From Pelagicoccus sp. (GTDB lineage Bacteria; Verrucomicrobiota; Verrucomicrobiia; Opitutales; Opitutaceae), in assembly GCA_028284635.1 (NCBI GenBank), contig JANQRJ010000018.1:62001-126000 (forward strand): a stretch of 64,000 nucleotides of DNA, written 5' to 3'. The translations under genes were made by a program, and so were the position numbers. The notes below the pieces were generated by a model. It saw nothing but the letters and a program-made list of their open reading frames with translations, was not told where the DNA came from and searched no databases. This document shows positions 42,667 through 51,982 of the stretch, piece by piece (the first letter of the stretch is position 1; every line of letters begins with the position of its first letter).

Positions 42667-42704
42667 GGTCGAGATCCGAAAAGGTTTCAAACGTGAAGAC
42701 GGCG

Positions 42705-43290
42705 GACGCCAGAGTTTGGCGCATCCAATGGCCTAGAAATGCGCCTCCCACTCGATTAATATTGGGTACTTTTCAAGAATCGAAGCCGAACCAGAGGAGG
42801 ACGATGCCTTCCTCGGCAGGCAGGGCAAGGATGCCGTCGTCGATGGCATCGAATGCGGCTCCACCGTTTGCCGTAGAGCCGCGCGGCCATCGGGATCGGC
42901 TTATCATGCTTTGCATAAACCGCTGTGATCTTGGCGGCGCCGGAGAGATAGTTGTAGTTCGTCTCCGTAGCGCTGGCACCCCAGTAACCGGTGGTCGAAT
43001 TCTGCTTCGCGGGGAGAAAGAGCCATAGCTCAGCCAGCAGCTCGTCCTTGTGAGAAAGCAGGTCGATAATGGAACCCTGCGAGTATATCTTGCCGCCCGC
43101 CCTCCAAGGCGTCTCCCACGGGAGCGCATCCAACCAGGCTCTGAACGCCTGCCGCGACTGGAGGTGCGGGGGCAATGAATAGGCGCGATTTCAATAGATG
43201 AAATAGGCGACATGAGCAATTTGTCCACGTGGCCCAGTATTCCTTGAGCGAACAATGCGGCTTCCTTTTGAGACATGAGATAGGTGCGGC
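42705..43290 (-). pseudogene. Mosaic of gene fragments: symporter sliver, unknown C-terminus, toroid-protein middle
   Basis: Read on the minus strand, three dead pieces are joined. 42888-43172 is about 90% identical in bases to 58561-58849, the middle of the toroid-protein gene (HLQSRQAFRAWLDALPWETP, GYWGASATETNYNYLSGAAK). 42776-42886 encodes an unrelated C-terminus (GGAAFDAIDDGILALPAEEG, then IVLLWFGFDS-stop). 42710-42750 resembles a strip of the sodium symporter (GAFLGHWMRQT against ALFLGRWMRQT). The remaining bases up to 43290 show a short open frame of no known origin. No piece has a start or a complete domain. It lies just after the intact symporter gene. Confidence 0.75.
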
Positions 43291-43294
43291 TCGC

Positions 43295-45037
43295 TCATGT
43301 TTGGCGCCCCATTTTCCTGCGCTCCAGGCCGGCAGCCCAGCGCAGCAGCGCTCCGGCGACGATGACGAGCCCGCCGACGAAAAGAATCACCAAACGCCCT
43401 CCCATATCCTCCGGGAAGAAGACCAGCAGCAGAATGCTGCCGCCCATCACGAAGGCAGCCCGGCTCACCAGCATCGCCTGCCGGACGTCCTTGGACGCGC
43501 CGATCTCCTTTTCGAAATCGATCGGCGTCCTAATGCGCCTAAAAAACTCGCCGATCCGAGCTTTGTATTCCTTGGACGAATACTTAAAGAAAGGCATGCT
43601 TGCCCCGGTAGCCGCTAACGAGGCTATGAAAATCGCCGCCGCCCGGTCCTGGATCGTCCAGGGATTGTCGAAGAGACGCGCGTCTATAAGAGAGTAAATC
43701 GAAGGCAGGCAGCCAGCCCCGAAGATAAAGAAGTAGGACCATCGCGGGATCCGGCGAAAGTAAAGCGAAGCCATGATGGGAAACGCCAGCGGGATCCCGA
43801 TAATGGAGCTGATCAGCAGGTAGGCGTCAAACAGCTTGAACTTGCCGAACTGGCTCATGAGCAGGCTCTGCGCAATGATAATCGCCCCGAGCAGCAAGGT
43901 GCACCAGCGGCCCGCCGCCACGCCTTGCTTGTCGGTCATCTCCGCCAAGCCGAGCTTGCGCCGCAGCGGCGGCAGGAGGTTGCGCAGGATCGCCCCGGAC
44001 TGGCCGTTAATGCCGCTATCCATGCTGCTCATGGTCGCGGCGAACATCGCGGCGATGAGAATGCCCAAGGCCCCCTGGGGCAACAGGATGCGAGCGATCA
44101 CCGCGTACGAGGCCGTGGCCGGATCGTCGAGCCCGGTGGCCAGCACCTCGTCGGCGTAGAGGAAACGGGCCACCATGGGCGGAATGAACCAGACCGCCGT
44201 GCCGAAGGCCATCAGCGTTAGGGCCAGCCAGCTCGCTCGGCTCGCCTCGCGGCCGTCCTTGCAGGTCAGGTAGCGACCCGCGGTATTGAAGCTGATCTGC
44301 TGGTAGACCGTCATGAGAAACACCACCACGATCCACTTCCAGGCAAACTTGTCGCCCGGAAACGCCCCCGGCTCCTTCACCAGCTTGAAGTCCTGCGCGA
44401 AGCGCGGATCGCTGAAATAGTCGAAAAACGCCCCTATGCCTCCAACCGCGCGAAGGCTCAGAAAGGCCATGGCGATCGTTATGGCGAAGACGATCAGGCC
44501 CTGCACGAAATCGGTCGCCATCACCGCCCACTTGCCCCCGGCCGTCGAGTAGAGGACCACGATCAAGCCGATCGCCACAATCGTTCCCATCAAAGGAAAT
44601 CCGAACAGCGAGCTCACGAAAACCGCCAAGGCCCATAGCTGAATCGCAGCGGAAAACGGATACAGCAGCGTTCCGAGATAGACCGTGAACTGCTCCACCT
44701 CCGGCCCGAAGCGCTCCCGCAGAATGTCCGCCAAGGTATAGGCTCGAGTTTGGCGCATCCAGCGGCCCAAGAACAGGGCGCCCACGAGGTAGCCCGTGAT
44801 GTTGCCCAGATAGATGACCAGGAAGGTCGGCCCCGCGTCGAAGGCCGCCGAAGCGTTTCCGGTGAAGGTGAAGGCGCTGATCCCCGCAATCAAAATGCTC
44901 GACCCCACCAGCCACCAGGTCCCCTGGGCTCCGCCCCGCACGAAGTCGCTCACATTCTTGTTGTCCTTGGAAAAGGAGGCGCCCAAAACCAGCAGCAAAA
45001 CCAGGTAAACGCCGAGAGTTACGTATTCTATTGTCAT
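43295..45037 (-). CDS. Sodium/solute symporter (SSS family)
   Basis: A 580-residue membrane protein with about 14 helices, starting MTIEYVTLGVYLVLLLVLGASFSKDNKNVSDFVRGG, the usual opening of SSS transporters. Core landmarks are WWLVGSSILIAGISAFTFTGNASAAF (sodium-site helix), LADILRERFGP, and FAATMSSMDSGINGQSGAI. It would import a sugar or small oligosaccharide with Na+, as expected of a marine cell. In the mannan locus the best guess is mannobiose, mannose-containing disaccharide or glucose. It is oriented with the GH130 and epimerase genes but separated from them by decayed DNA. Confidence 0.92.
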   Translation of the reverse strand: MTIEYVTLGVYLVLLLVLGASFSKDNKNVSDFVRGGAQGTWWLVGSSILIAGISAFTFTGNASAAFDAGPTFLVIYLGNITGYLVGALFLGRWMRQTRAYTLADILRERFGPEVEQFTVYLGTLLYPFSAAIQLWALAVFVSSLFGFPLMGTIVAIGLIVVLYSTAGGKWAVMATDFVQGLIVFAITIAMAFLSLRAVGGIGAFFDYFSDPRFAQDFKLVKEPGAFPGDKFAWKWIVVVFLMTVYQQISFNTAGRYLTCKDGREASRASWLALTLMAFGTAVWFIPPMVARFLYADEVLATGLDDPATASYAVIARILLPQGALGILIAAMFAATMSSMDSGINGQSGAILRNLLPPLRRKLGLAEMTDKQGVAAGRWCTLLLGAIIIAQSLLMSQFGKFKLFDAYLLISSIIGIPLAFPIMASLYFRRIPRWSYFFIFGAGCLPSIYSLIDARLFDNPWTIQDRAAAIFIASLAATGASMPFFKYSSKEYKARIGEFFRRIRTPIDFEKEIGASKDVRQAMLVSRAAFVMGGSILLLVFFPEDMGGRLVILFVGGLVIVAGALLRWAAGLERRKMGRQT

Positions 45038-45111
45038 TGATAAATGGATACAAGAAAAAGGAATGGACGGCGCCGTACCGTCGAGAAGCGGCTAATGCCG
45101 CTTGTTCGGGT

Positions 45112-45645
45112 TCAGAGCTGCAAGACCCTACTTGATGCGATCGTAGAGCTCCATGCTGTGCTGTCGCCAACGCCAGCCCGTGTTCCATAGCGGCGGCTGC
45201 AGTCCCTGCTCCCAGTCGAACAGGGCTTGGTAGAGCTCTCGAACCTTGTCCGGGCGCTGGCCCGCATGATCGGACTGCGGTCAAGGAAAAAGCCGCTTTC
45301 GGGATCTTGACGTGATTGGAAAAAGGATACGATCGCCGAGCGAACGGATTCGGGGAGATGCGGCAACACTCCCCCGGAATCCACAATCGCCACCGATTGA
45401 GCGGTGGACTCGATGGTCGGCTCGAAGCCTTCGAGCTGCCGCGAGGACTCGGCGTGGAAGAAACCGCCGGTTGCGGGATCGTAGAGGGCGGCGAGCCAGG
45501 GGACGACCTCCGAGCAAGCCTCGTCCATCTCAAGCAGCGCCGTCGCGACGGGATCCGAGCTATCGCTTTGCTTCGCCGCGCACCCAGCGACAAGCGACAA
45601 TAGAAAGGCTAGCGTGAGTAGGTGGGATTTTCGGGTTCGATTCAT
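45112..45645 (-). pseudogene. Frameshifted, truncated paralogue of the secreted toroid protein
   Basis: The frame begins with a lipoprotein signal (LAFLLSLVAGCAAKQ, Cys at about 22) and then follows the N-terminal part of the protein at 58166-59311: LYDPATGGFFHAESS against QWDPATGGQLRYPSS, and VSFFQSRQDPESGFFLD against VGYFQSRQNSDDGFFYD. After LDRSP (about 45295) the useful frame shifts to DHAGQRPDKVRELYQALFDW and ends at YDRIK-stop (about 45130). The rest of the toroid (some 200 residues) is missing. It could make only a lipoprotein stub. A different piece of a sister copy lies beyond the symporter at 42.9-43.2 kb. Confidence 0.7.
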
Positions 45646-45873
45646 GCGTTTCCGGGTTTCGAGGCGGGGCGTTCGTTCTCGCGAGGGTGAGTTGCAAGAA
45701 GTTTGTCAGGGGTCGCTAACACCGCCAAGCAAGCTTGGTTCGACCCTGCAAAAAGATTCGAGCTGAAATCCATAGATCCGTTGAACAGGGACGCGAAAGT
45801 ATCGCTCCCAAGAAAGTCGTACCGAGCAGCTTGTGACGACACTCCAGTTCGGCATTAGGAACGCCCTACGGAT

Positions 45874-45907
45874 GCATTTTAGTTTCTAACGTTAGAAACT
45901 AAAATGC
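45874..45907. terminator. 34-bp perfect palindrome centred on AACGTT
   Basis: GCATTTTAGTTTCTAAC and its exact complement. It resembles 4837-4874 in size, centre and A/T-rich arms. Between 45646 and 45873 I see no gene. Confidence 0.55.
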
Positions 45908-45993
45908 CGAATTGAGGCAGGATTTGGACGTGTCGCGGGACGTGAATAAAAGTGGTTGGGAATTGAGAAAGCTGCTTGTTGTCTAGCCAGCAA

Positions 45994-46357
45994 GGTAGGG
46001 CCCGATCGCCGAGCGGGCCGCATTGCAGGATCCATTCTCCGCGGCCCTTGACGAACATAGGACACGGTTTCAATCGCGCTGGTTGAACAGACCCACAGAA
46101 AAACGCCCATCGGAAGCCAAACGTAGCGCGGGGCTTTAGCCCGCGACCGCATAGCAGGATCTTTCAGGTTTCACGTTGTAGGGCCGACGCTTGCGTCGCG
46201 CCGCGCCTGCCTGGATATCAAGCTAGAAGAGGTGTTGCTTCTGCGGCATGGCGGCAAGCGCCAGCCCTACAGCGTGGTACAAGATCAACCATTCGCGGAC
46301 GCGGACTGAAGCTCCGCGCTACTCTTTGCCACATTGCATCCATGACACGACACTAGA
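45994..46357. repeat. Nested GTAG/CTAC palindromic elements with conserved tail
   Basis: A half element GGTAGGGCCCGATCGCCGAG lies at 45994. An outer element runs 46123-46322 (GTAGCGCGGGGCTTTAGCCC ... CTGAAGCTCCGCGCTAC) and contains a different element at 46178-46270 (GTAGGGCCGACGCTTGCG ... AAGCGCCAGCCCTAC). After the outer element comes the tail TTTGCCACATTGCATCC ATGACACGACACTAG (46326-46355), which recurs at 4.1 and 58 kb. Confidence 0.8.
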
Positions 46358-46490
46358 ACCTGAAGGTGTTCCTGAGAAGTATCTGCTTTTCGGGCGGGAT
46401 GCGGTAGATGGTGATCTCCCTGTTCGGATTGGGCGGCAAATTCGAGGCGAAGAACATTCGAGACGTCTGCGAGGCTCTCGAAGAACCGCT
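46353..46490 (-). other. Short open remnant after the GH130 stop codon
   Basis: Read in frame past the GH130 stop, the minus strand gives about 45 open codons (ending NPNREITIYRIPPEKQILLRN then TFRF-stop), with the stop TAG at the edge of the dispersed repeat tail. It may be the 3' end of a lost gene or chance. I do not recognise it. Confidence 0.3.
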
Positions 46491-47726
46491 CTAGCCGCGT
46501 TCGCCAAGCCTCAGAGCATCCACCTTCTTCGCTATATCGGAATCCGCTGTCTCGAGAAATTTCAGATTCCTGGCGATCAAGGCGCTGCGCTGCTTCACGC
46601 ACTCCCCGCTGCGCAAGGGGTCCGGCGGCGTATTCATGGCATAGTCGACCAAGGTGTCCACATCGGTTTTGGCAACATGCAGACGCGTGTCCGACGAAGC
46701 GTAATAGATAAAAACCTCTTCGGCTTCGTTGACGATCAGGCCGTTGGAGAAGGCCACGTTCATCACGTCGCCCACCAGTTCTTCGCCCTCCGGGGCGAGG
46801 AAAAAACCGCCTGGGGCATAGGTCAGCTTACTGGGATCCTGTAGGTCCGTCATGAATACGTAGAGAACGTAGCGCAGGCCGCTGGCGCAGGCCCGCACGC
46901 CATGGGCGACGTGCAGCCAGCCTTCCTTGGTCTTGATAGGAGCAGGACCTTGGCCGTTCTTGGCTTCCTTGATGGTATGGTAGACGCGAGCATCGATGTT
47001 GCTTTCCTTGTCAATAACGGCATTTTCGATGTCGGAGGCGAGGCCCCACCCAATGCCGCCGCCGGAGCCCGCGTCGATGAAGCTGTCTTGCGGGCGGGTG
47101 TAGAAGGCATACTTCCCCTCAATGAATTCGGGATGGAGCACCACGTTGCGTTGCTGGGCGGAAGGCGTCTTAAGATCGGGCAGTCTTTCCCAAGTCTCAA
47201 GATCGCGCGTCCGGGCAATGCCGCACTGGGCAGTCGCGGCGCTGGTATCGCCTGGGGGAGCGTTCGGGTCCTTGCGCTCGACGCAGAAGAGACCGTAGAT
47301 CCAGCCATCCTCGTGCTTGACCAGCCGCATGTCGTAGACGTTGATCGCGGGGTCTTCGGTCTCCGGCATTTCGACCGGATAATCGCGAAAACGAAAGCCG
47401 TCCACGCCCGAGTCGCTCTCGGCGATGGCGAAGAAGGACTTCCGGTCGTTTCCCTCAACACGGGCGACGAGAATGTATTTACCCTCATGATACATCGCGC
47501 CCGCATTGAAGACGCAGTGCACGCCGAGCCGTTCAAGCAGACGCGGATTCGTCTGGGGGTCCAGGTCGTGAGACCAGAACAGCGGAGCGTGCTTTTCGGT
47601 GAGGACCGGGTAGGCGTATCGGGCAAAGATCCCGTTGTCGCTAGACAGCGGTCGGTTCTTTCTCTCCAGCAGTTCTTCCTGTGCGGAAACGAGCTTCGCT
47701 AGACGGCCTCGGTAGATGTCGTTCAT
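46491..47726 (-). CDS. GH130 beta-mannoside phosphorylase, probably 4-O-beta-D-mannosyl-D-glucose phosphorylase
   Basis: A five-bladed beta-propeller phosphorylase. Family landmarks are [42 protein letters not shown], the catalytic Asp region [42 protein letters not shown] and [11 protein letters not shown]. The N-terminal [12 protein letters not shown] style and length (about 411) fit the mannosylglucose phosphorylase branch: it splits Man-beta-1,4-Glc with phosphate to mannose-1-phosphate and glucose in the cytoplasm. The epimerase next door would provide exactly this substrate, which supports the sub-assignment. I start at MNDIYRG (47726); an earlier ATG is at 47738. Confidence 0.88.
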   Translation of the reverse strand: MNDIYRGRLAKLVSAQEELLERKNRPLSSDNGIFARYAYPVLTEKHAPLFWSHDLDPQTNPRLLERLGVHCVFNAGAMYHEGKYILVARVEGNDRKSFFAIAESDSGVDGFRFRDYPVEMPETEDPAINVYDMRLVKHEDGWIYGLFCVERKDPNAPPGDTSAATAQCGIARTRDLETWERLPDLKTPSAQQRNVVLHPEFIEGKYAFYTRPQDSFIDAGSGGGIGWGLASDIENAVIDKESNIDARVYHTIKEAKNGQGPAPIKTKEGWLHVAHGVRACASGLRYVLYVFMTDLQDPSKLTYAPGGFFLAPEGEELVGDVMNVAFSNGLIVNEAEEVFIYYASSDTRLHVAKTDVDTLVDYAMNTPPDPLRSGECVKQRSALIARNLKFLETADSDIAKKVDALRLGERG

Positions 47727-47779
47727 AATGTTAATCAAGTAGGACTATTCGTTATATAATTTGAAAATGCGGGGCAATA

Positions 47780-47859
47780 GGTAGGGACCGACCGCCGGGC
47801 GGTCCGTGGAGCCAAAAATCCTATCTGCAATGCGGACCGCTCGGCGATCGGTCCCTACC
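47780..47859. repeat. GGTAGGGACC...GGTCCCTACC palindromic element
   Basis: Each half is itself a palindrome (GGACCGACCGCCGGGCGGTCC; GGACCGCTCGGCGATCGGTCC, related but not identical). Same family as 30219-30292 and 63487-63571. It lies between the GH130 and epimerase genes. Confidence 0.75.
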
Positions 47860-47882
47860 TTGAATAATTTGCCGAATTCTCT

Positions 47883-49124
47883 CTAGGAGCATGTTCGCGA
47901 TTCCAGTTTTCGCAGCCGCTCGATCGTTTCGATACAGGCGCGACCGTTGTGGTAAGGCCCCTTCCAGGGGCCGGCCTTCTCCTTGTCCAAGGGGTGGCGA
48001 CTCCTATCGACGCCCCAGAACCACTCGCCACCCTCGCGGTCGATCAGGTGACGCTTGACGAAACCCCAAGAGGCTTCGGAAGCCTGTAGAAAGACTTCCT
48101 CTCCGCTAAGCTGGTAGGCGTTGAGGAAGCCGACCATAGCTTCGGCCTGAGGCCACCATTCCCGCTCTCCGCCCGCCTCTTCGCGGCGGCCGCTTTCATA
48201 CTCGGAGAGGATCGCGCCCGCGGAGTCGCAGCCGTTGGCCAAGACTTCTCGGGACATATCGACTGATAGACGACGAACCCTCGCGATGAGACCTTCTTCG
48301 CCGATGGCCTCGGCAGCTTCGCAAAGGAGCCAGGCTCCCTCTATATCATGTCCGGGAGATACGGTTTCGCTCAGGACGTTCCAATTCTCGTCGAAAAACA
48401 GCCGAAAGCGCGGATGGCGCGGGTCCACGATACGATCGAGAATGGTATGCAAAACCTGCGTGGCGCTGGCCTCGACGCGAGCGGAACGATCTGCCGCCAG
48501 GAGATTCATATAGGACTCGATGATATGCAGATGGTTGTTCATCGACTTCGGAGCATCGAGATCGGCTTCGCCAAGGCGAAGATCGGCTGCCCTACTCCAA
48601 TCCTCCGAAAAGACTTCTATATAGCCTCCGTGCTCCTCGTCTCGACACTTCGCTTCCATGATCTCGAAGGCCTCCTTGGCGCGGGCCTGACTGCGGGAAC
48701 TCGAGCAGGCTCGATAGTGTTCGGAAAACGCGTATATCGCGAAAGCCTGGCCGTAGGTCTTCTTCGAACGATCGAGGATTTGGCCGCGCCCATCGGTATT
48801 CCAAAAGTAGCCGCCATTGCGTTCGTCATGGAATTCCTCATACAGGGAGGCGGCGGCGAAGTCCGCCATCTGCCGGGCCTGCTCGTCGGCAGAGAATCGA
48901 TAAAACCGGGAGAAGAACCACAGGACGCGCGCCACATAGACAAGCGAGAGGGGGCAGTCGGGAATCCTCGAACCGTCGTTAGCAAGGCCGTTCGTCAAGC
49001 CTTCCTCGCTTCGCATTCGCCTCCAGAAAGGAACGATATTGCCCCTGAGCTCCAATAGAAGCTCTTGGCTCCACTCCTCGAGCCGCATTTGGCGGTTCTC
49101 TAGCATATCAGAATCGTTTCGCAT
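47883..49124 (-). CDS. AGE-family sugar epimerase (mannobiose/cellobiose 2-epimerase)
   Basis: An (alpha/alpha)6-barrel epimerase. The signature of cellobiose/mannobiose 2-epimerases is present: MNNHLHIIESYMNLLA (Asn-x-His-Leu-His), SPGHDIEGAWLLCEAAEA (catalytic His) and EWWPQAEAMVGFLNAYQ, plus HGGYIEVFSEDW. It would convert Man-beta-1,4-Man to Man-beta-1,4-Glc in the cytoplasm for the adjacent GH130 phosphorylase. I start at 49124 (MRNDSDM); the longer reading from 49157 begins inside a dispersed TTCGTG repeat and reads MSIRVHSWF, which is repeat-coded. No strong Shine-Dalgarno is visible. Confidence 0.88.
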   Translation of the reverse strand: MRNDSDMLENRQMRLEEWSQELLLELRGNIVPFWRRMRSEEGLTNGLANDGSRIPDCPLSLVYVARVLWFFSRFYRFSADEQARQMADFAAASLYEEFHDERNGGYFWNTDGRGQILDRSKKTYGQAFAIYAFSEHYRACSSSRSQARAKEAFEIMEAKCRDEEHGGYIEVFSEDWSRAADLRLGEADLDAPKSMNNHLHIIESYMNLLAADRSARVEASATQVLHTILDRIVDPRHPRFRLFFDENWNVLSETVSPGHDIEGAWLLCEAAEAIGEEGLIARVRRLSVDMSREVLANGCDSAGAILSEYESGRREEAGGEREWWPQAEAMVGFLNAYQLSGEEVFLQASEASWGFVKRHLIDREGGEWFWGVDRSRHPLDKEKAGPWKGPYHNGRACIETIERLRKLESRTCS

Positions 49125-49131
49125 TTTTATA

Positions 49132-49294
49132 AACCACGAATGAACACGAATAGACACGAATGAGTTGGAGCTTTTCCCATCCGTTAAATGAGTAAAATGT
49201 CAGTATGCCCTCTCTAATCCTTCAACAGAGGAACGTGCTCTCAACGATTTATTTATAGATAAAAATTCGTGTCTATTCGCGTCCATTCGTGGTT
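49132..49294. repeat. TTCGTG-type inverted repeat
   Basis: AACCACGAATGAACACGAAT at 49132 is mirrored by ATTCGCGTCCATTCGTGGTT ending at 49294. Similar repeats with this wording are found in many unrelated bacterial genomes. It fills the gap between the sulfatase and epimerase genes. Confidence 0.75.
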
Positions 49295-49313
49295 CGAAAT
49301 ATAATTTCTAAGA

Positions 49314-50804
49314 TCAATGCAGTTCGCGCAGGCGGCGCAGGTCGAATTCGCTCCAGCCGATGGGATCCATGCCGTTTCCGTTGCTTCGCATCGCCTCCCG
49401 CATGCTCGGGCGCTTGAGCCCCAGATTTCTGAGGTTGCCCTTGGAATCGAGATCGGGATGTCCCTCCTCCGCCAGGAGTTCCACGAAAAGGGCTCGATAG
49501 CGGTCGAGCAAAGCCAAGTCTCCCCGGCTACCGGTGGGGCCTCGTACGGCGAGCGCTGTTTCGTCATCCCGATCGTCCACCTGGAACACGAGCTCGGATC
49601 CGTCGTCGGCATAGTACACGTACTTGTATTCTTCGTCTCGATACATGTGCGTCTCGTTGATATGCCCGTGGATGAAATCCTTGGTCTTCTCCGTCTCGCC
49701 TTTGACGATGGGCAGCACGCTCTTGCCGTCCACGTCGTCGGGGATGCGGGCTCCGGCCGCGTCGCATATCGTCGGCAGGAGGTCGGCCAACTCCACCATG
49801 GCCTCGCTGGAGCCGCCTAGGCCTTTGGCCACGCCCGGTTCTTCCCTCCACGACTTGGGTGGACGGACGAGGAAAGGCACGCGAGCGGAGGCTTCGCAGA
49901 AGCTTGTCTTCTTGCCCGCCCCATGGTCGCCGAGGAACTCCCCGTGGTCGGAGGTGTAGATGACGAGCGTGTCCTCCCAGTCGCCTTGATACATCAGAGT
50001 TCCAAACACGCGGCTGATCTGGTGATCCATGTGGCTGATCATGCCGTAGTAGACCGAGCGCATTTTGCGACGCTGGGCGGGCGACATCACTCCAGTTTTC
50101 ATTTCGCCTTGCAACAGGCGGTGGTAGCGCGGGCAGAGCTCTTCCTCACCAGACCATTCCGACTCTATCTCGGCGGGGATAGGGCAGTCGTCGTACATGC
50201 TGTAGTAAGGTTCGTGGATCAGGAAAGGCGGGTGCGGATCCTGGATCGAAAGCCACAGAAAGAAAGGCTGTTCCCGCTCGCGCAGCTGCAGGAACTCCAC
50301 CGCTCGCTCGCAGCTCCAGCCGGTCAGCTGAAGCTCCGGCGGAATGCGGGAGAGCATGGGCGTCAGCTCGTTGTTGCCGATGCCATACTGGCCCATGGGT
50401 TGGCCGAGGCGAGTGAGGTGCTCCTTGCGCATCAGAGACTGCCAGGTCACGCTTTCGAAGCCGGCTCGGAAGGAGGGCTCGGTGTGCCAATGCGTCTTGC
50501 CGACCAGGTGAGTCTGGTAGCCCGCCTCAGTGACGAGACTGCCCAGAAAGTCGCCCCGCTCGCGCTCGACGCGCTCGTCGGCCGCGTAGCGCGTGATTCC
50601 GTTGTTATATGCCCGGCGACCAGTAATCATGGTCGTGCGGGCCGGAATGCAGACGGGACAGTCGGCGTAGGCCGCGTCGAAGCGCATCCCTTCGTGGGCG
50701 AGCTGGTCGAGGTGCGGCGTCTGGACCACGGGATGCCCATAGCAGCCCATGGAGTCGGCGCGATGCTGGTCGGAAGTGATCAGGAGGATGTTCGGCTTTT
50801 TCAC
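49314..50804 (-). CDS. Sulfatase (formylglycine-dependent, S1 type)
   Basis: A 496-residue sulfatase. The modification motif CIPAR (Cys52, in DCPVCIPARTTMITG) would become formylglycine. Metal ligands appear in the opening NILLITSDQHRADSMGCYGH and in the later VIYTSDHGEFLGDHGAGKK. It has no signal peptide, so it would act in the cytoplasm or start further upstream. It begins 21 bp after the end of the first GH26 gene and should be on its transcript, so it probably removes sulfate from a mannan-derived sugar. A formylglycine-generating enzyme is not seen in the window. Confidence 0.92.
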   Translation of the reverse strand: MKKPNILLITSDQHRADSMGCYGHPVVQTPHLDQLAHEGMRFDAAYADCPVCIPARTTMITGRRAYNNGITRYAADERVERERGDFLGSLVTEAGYQTHLVGKTHWHTEPSFRAGFESVTWQSLMRKEHLTRLGQPMGQYGIGNNELTPMLSRIPPELQLTGWSCERAVEFLQLREREQPFFLWLSIQDPHPPFLIHEPYYSMYDDCPIPAEIESEWSGEEELCPRYHRLLQGEMKTGVMSPAQRRKMRSVYYGMISHMDHQISRVFGTLMYQGDWEDTLVIYTSDHGEFLGDHGAGKKTSFCEASARVPFLVRPPKSWREEPGVAKGLGGSSEAMVELADLLPTICDAAGARIPDDVDGKSVLPIVKGETEKTKDFIHGHINETHMYRDEEYKYVYYADDGSELVFQVDDRDDETALAVRGPTGSRGDLALLDRYRALFVELLAEEGHPDLDSKGNLRNLGLKRPSMREAMRSNGNGMDPIGWSEFDLRRLRELH

Positions 50805-50824
50805 GGAAAGGTATTTTGGCTGTC

Positions 50825-51982
50825 TTACGGATCTTTCGACTCATCTTGGCGAGATTCCGCGCCGCCGTCGGAACTGCGGCGAAAGTCGGGCAGTTCGTCG
50901 CGGGTGATCGTCACGGGAGCGGCGTACACTTCCTGTACCTCGGCAGCGGTCGACTGATCGCCGTAGACCTTGCGCAGCGGATACTTGTCTTTATCGATGT
51001 AGCCGCGCCAGACGTTGAACCAGGCCCACGGCGAGCGCTCGAGTTCCGATGGCTTGTGCAGCTGGCCGACCTCCGCCAAGGCGAGGACCTTCGAGCCATC
51101 GCCCGTGTTGCTGATCTGTCGAGCCAAGTTAGCCTCCCTCAATTCGCGCGAAGCGGTATAGACGCTGTCGCCGCCTACGTCTACGTAGTCGTCTCCTGGA
51201 TACCATTCGGACGCATCCCTGTAGTACTTGGGGCACCAGCACCAGATGAGGTTGTTGAGCTGGTGATCGTTGGCGTAGCGATCGAACATGCTGCGCCAGA
51301 GCCGCCTGTAGCGTTCCGGGCCTTGCTTGGACCACCAGAAGTTGCCATCGAGAACCTCGTGGTAGGGTCGCCAGATGATAACTACGCCTGCGTCGCGCAA
51401 GATCTTGAAATGGCTGGCGGTCTTGTCGATGTAGGCCAGCCAGTTGGCGTGGATTTCCGTGCCTGGAGTGAGCAGGTCGTCGAACTGCTGGGCCGTGAGG
51501 TCCGAAAAATGCGAGGCTTGGTTGTCGATAGGGCTTCTCTGAGCGCTGCTGAAGGTCACCAGCCCGCCGTCGTTCCACTGCTGCAGGGCCACGCCAACAA
51601 GATCCTCGCGCGTGTCTCTCTCGGTGTTGAGTCCGAGAACAGCCGGCCACTTGCCGGTCAGGTCATGGATGTGGACGAACTCGGAGTAGTCGTTGGGCCC
51701 GCCCGGGCTTCCCGGTCCGACTCCGGGACCTTTGCCGGAAGTGTCGGTGTTGTAGAGATCGATAAGATAGAATCCGAGCTGCTGGCCGGAGAGTATCTTG
51801 TCTTCGGCCACCACCTGCTCGAGGTAGTCGAGCACGTCCTTGGTGGTTTGCGTAGCGTTGGGCGTCACCGGAGTCGCTGCCTGGAGGCGGGTGGCGGCGA
51901 AAAGCGCGATCGCCACTCCTAGCAAGGCTCGAGAGGGTCCGGGAGTAAAAAACGATTTGTTGCGCATTTCTTCTATTTTCAT
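50825..51982 (-). CDS. GH26 endo-beta-1,4-mannanase, secreted
   Basis: A 385-residue secreted enzyme (signal SRALLGVAIALFAATRLQA, mature from about residue 36). GH26 landmarks: DKILSGQQLGFY, WPAVLGLN, IIWRPYHEVLDGNFWW with acid/base Glu209, WYPGDDYVDVGGDSVY, and VLALAEVGQL with nucleophile Glu304. It would cut beta-mannan chains outside the cytoplasm. It is a close paralogue of the protein at 52585-54090 but lacks the C-terminal repeat domain. Its start shares a leader block (TTTTCGACTTGGAA before the ATG) with the toroid gene at 59311. The sulfatase gene follows after 21 bp. Confidence 0.93.
   Translation of the reverse strand: MKIEEMRNKSFFTPGPSRALLGVAIALFAATRLQAATPVTPNATQTTKDVLDYLEQVVAEDKILSGQQLGFYLIDLYNTDTSGKGPGVGPGSPGGPNDYSEFVHIHDLTGKWPAVLGLNTERDTREDLVGVALQQWNDGGLVTFSSAQRSPIDNQASHFSDLTAQQFDDLLTPGTEIHANWLAYIDKTASHFKILRDAGVVIIWRPYHEVLDGNFWWSKQGPERYRRLWRSMFDRYANDHQLNNLIWCWCPKYYRDASEWYPGDDYVDVGGDSVYTASRELREANLARQISNTGDGSKVLALAEVGQLHKPSELERSPWAWFNVWRGYIDKDKYPLRKVYGDQSTAAEVQEVYAAPVTITRDELPDFRRSSDGGAESRQDESKDP

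Noticed and set aside
42888..43172. A functional short toroid protein
   Set aside because: The frame lacks a signal peptide and both ends of the fold, and it passes into unrelated sequence at both borders.
49125..49157. Upstream start of the epimerase gene
   Set aside because: These codons are coded by the dispersed TTCGTG repeat, not by conserved protein sequence.
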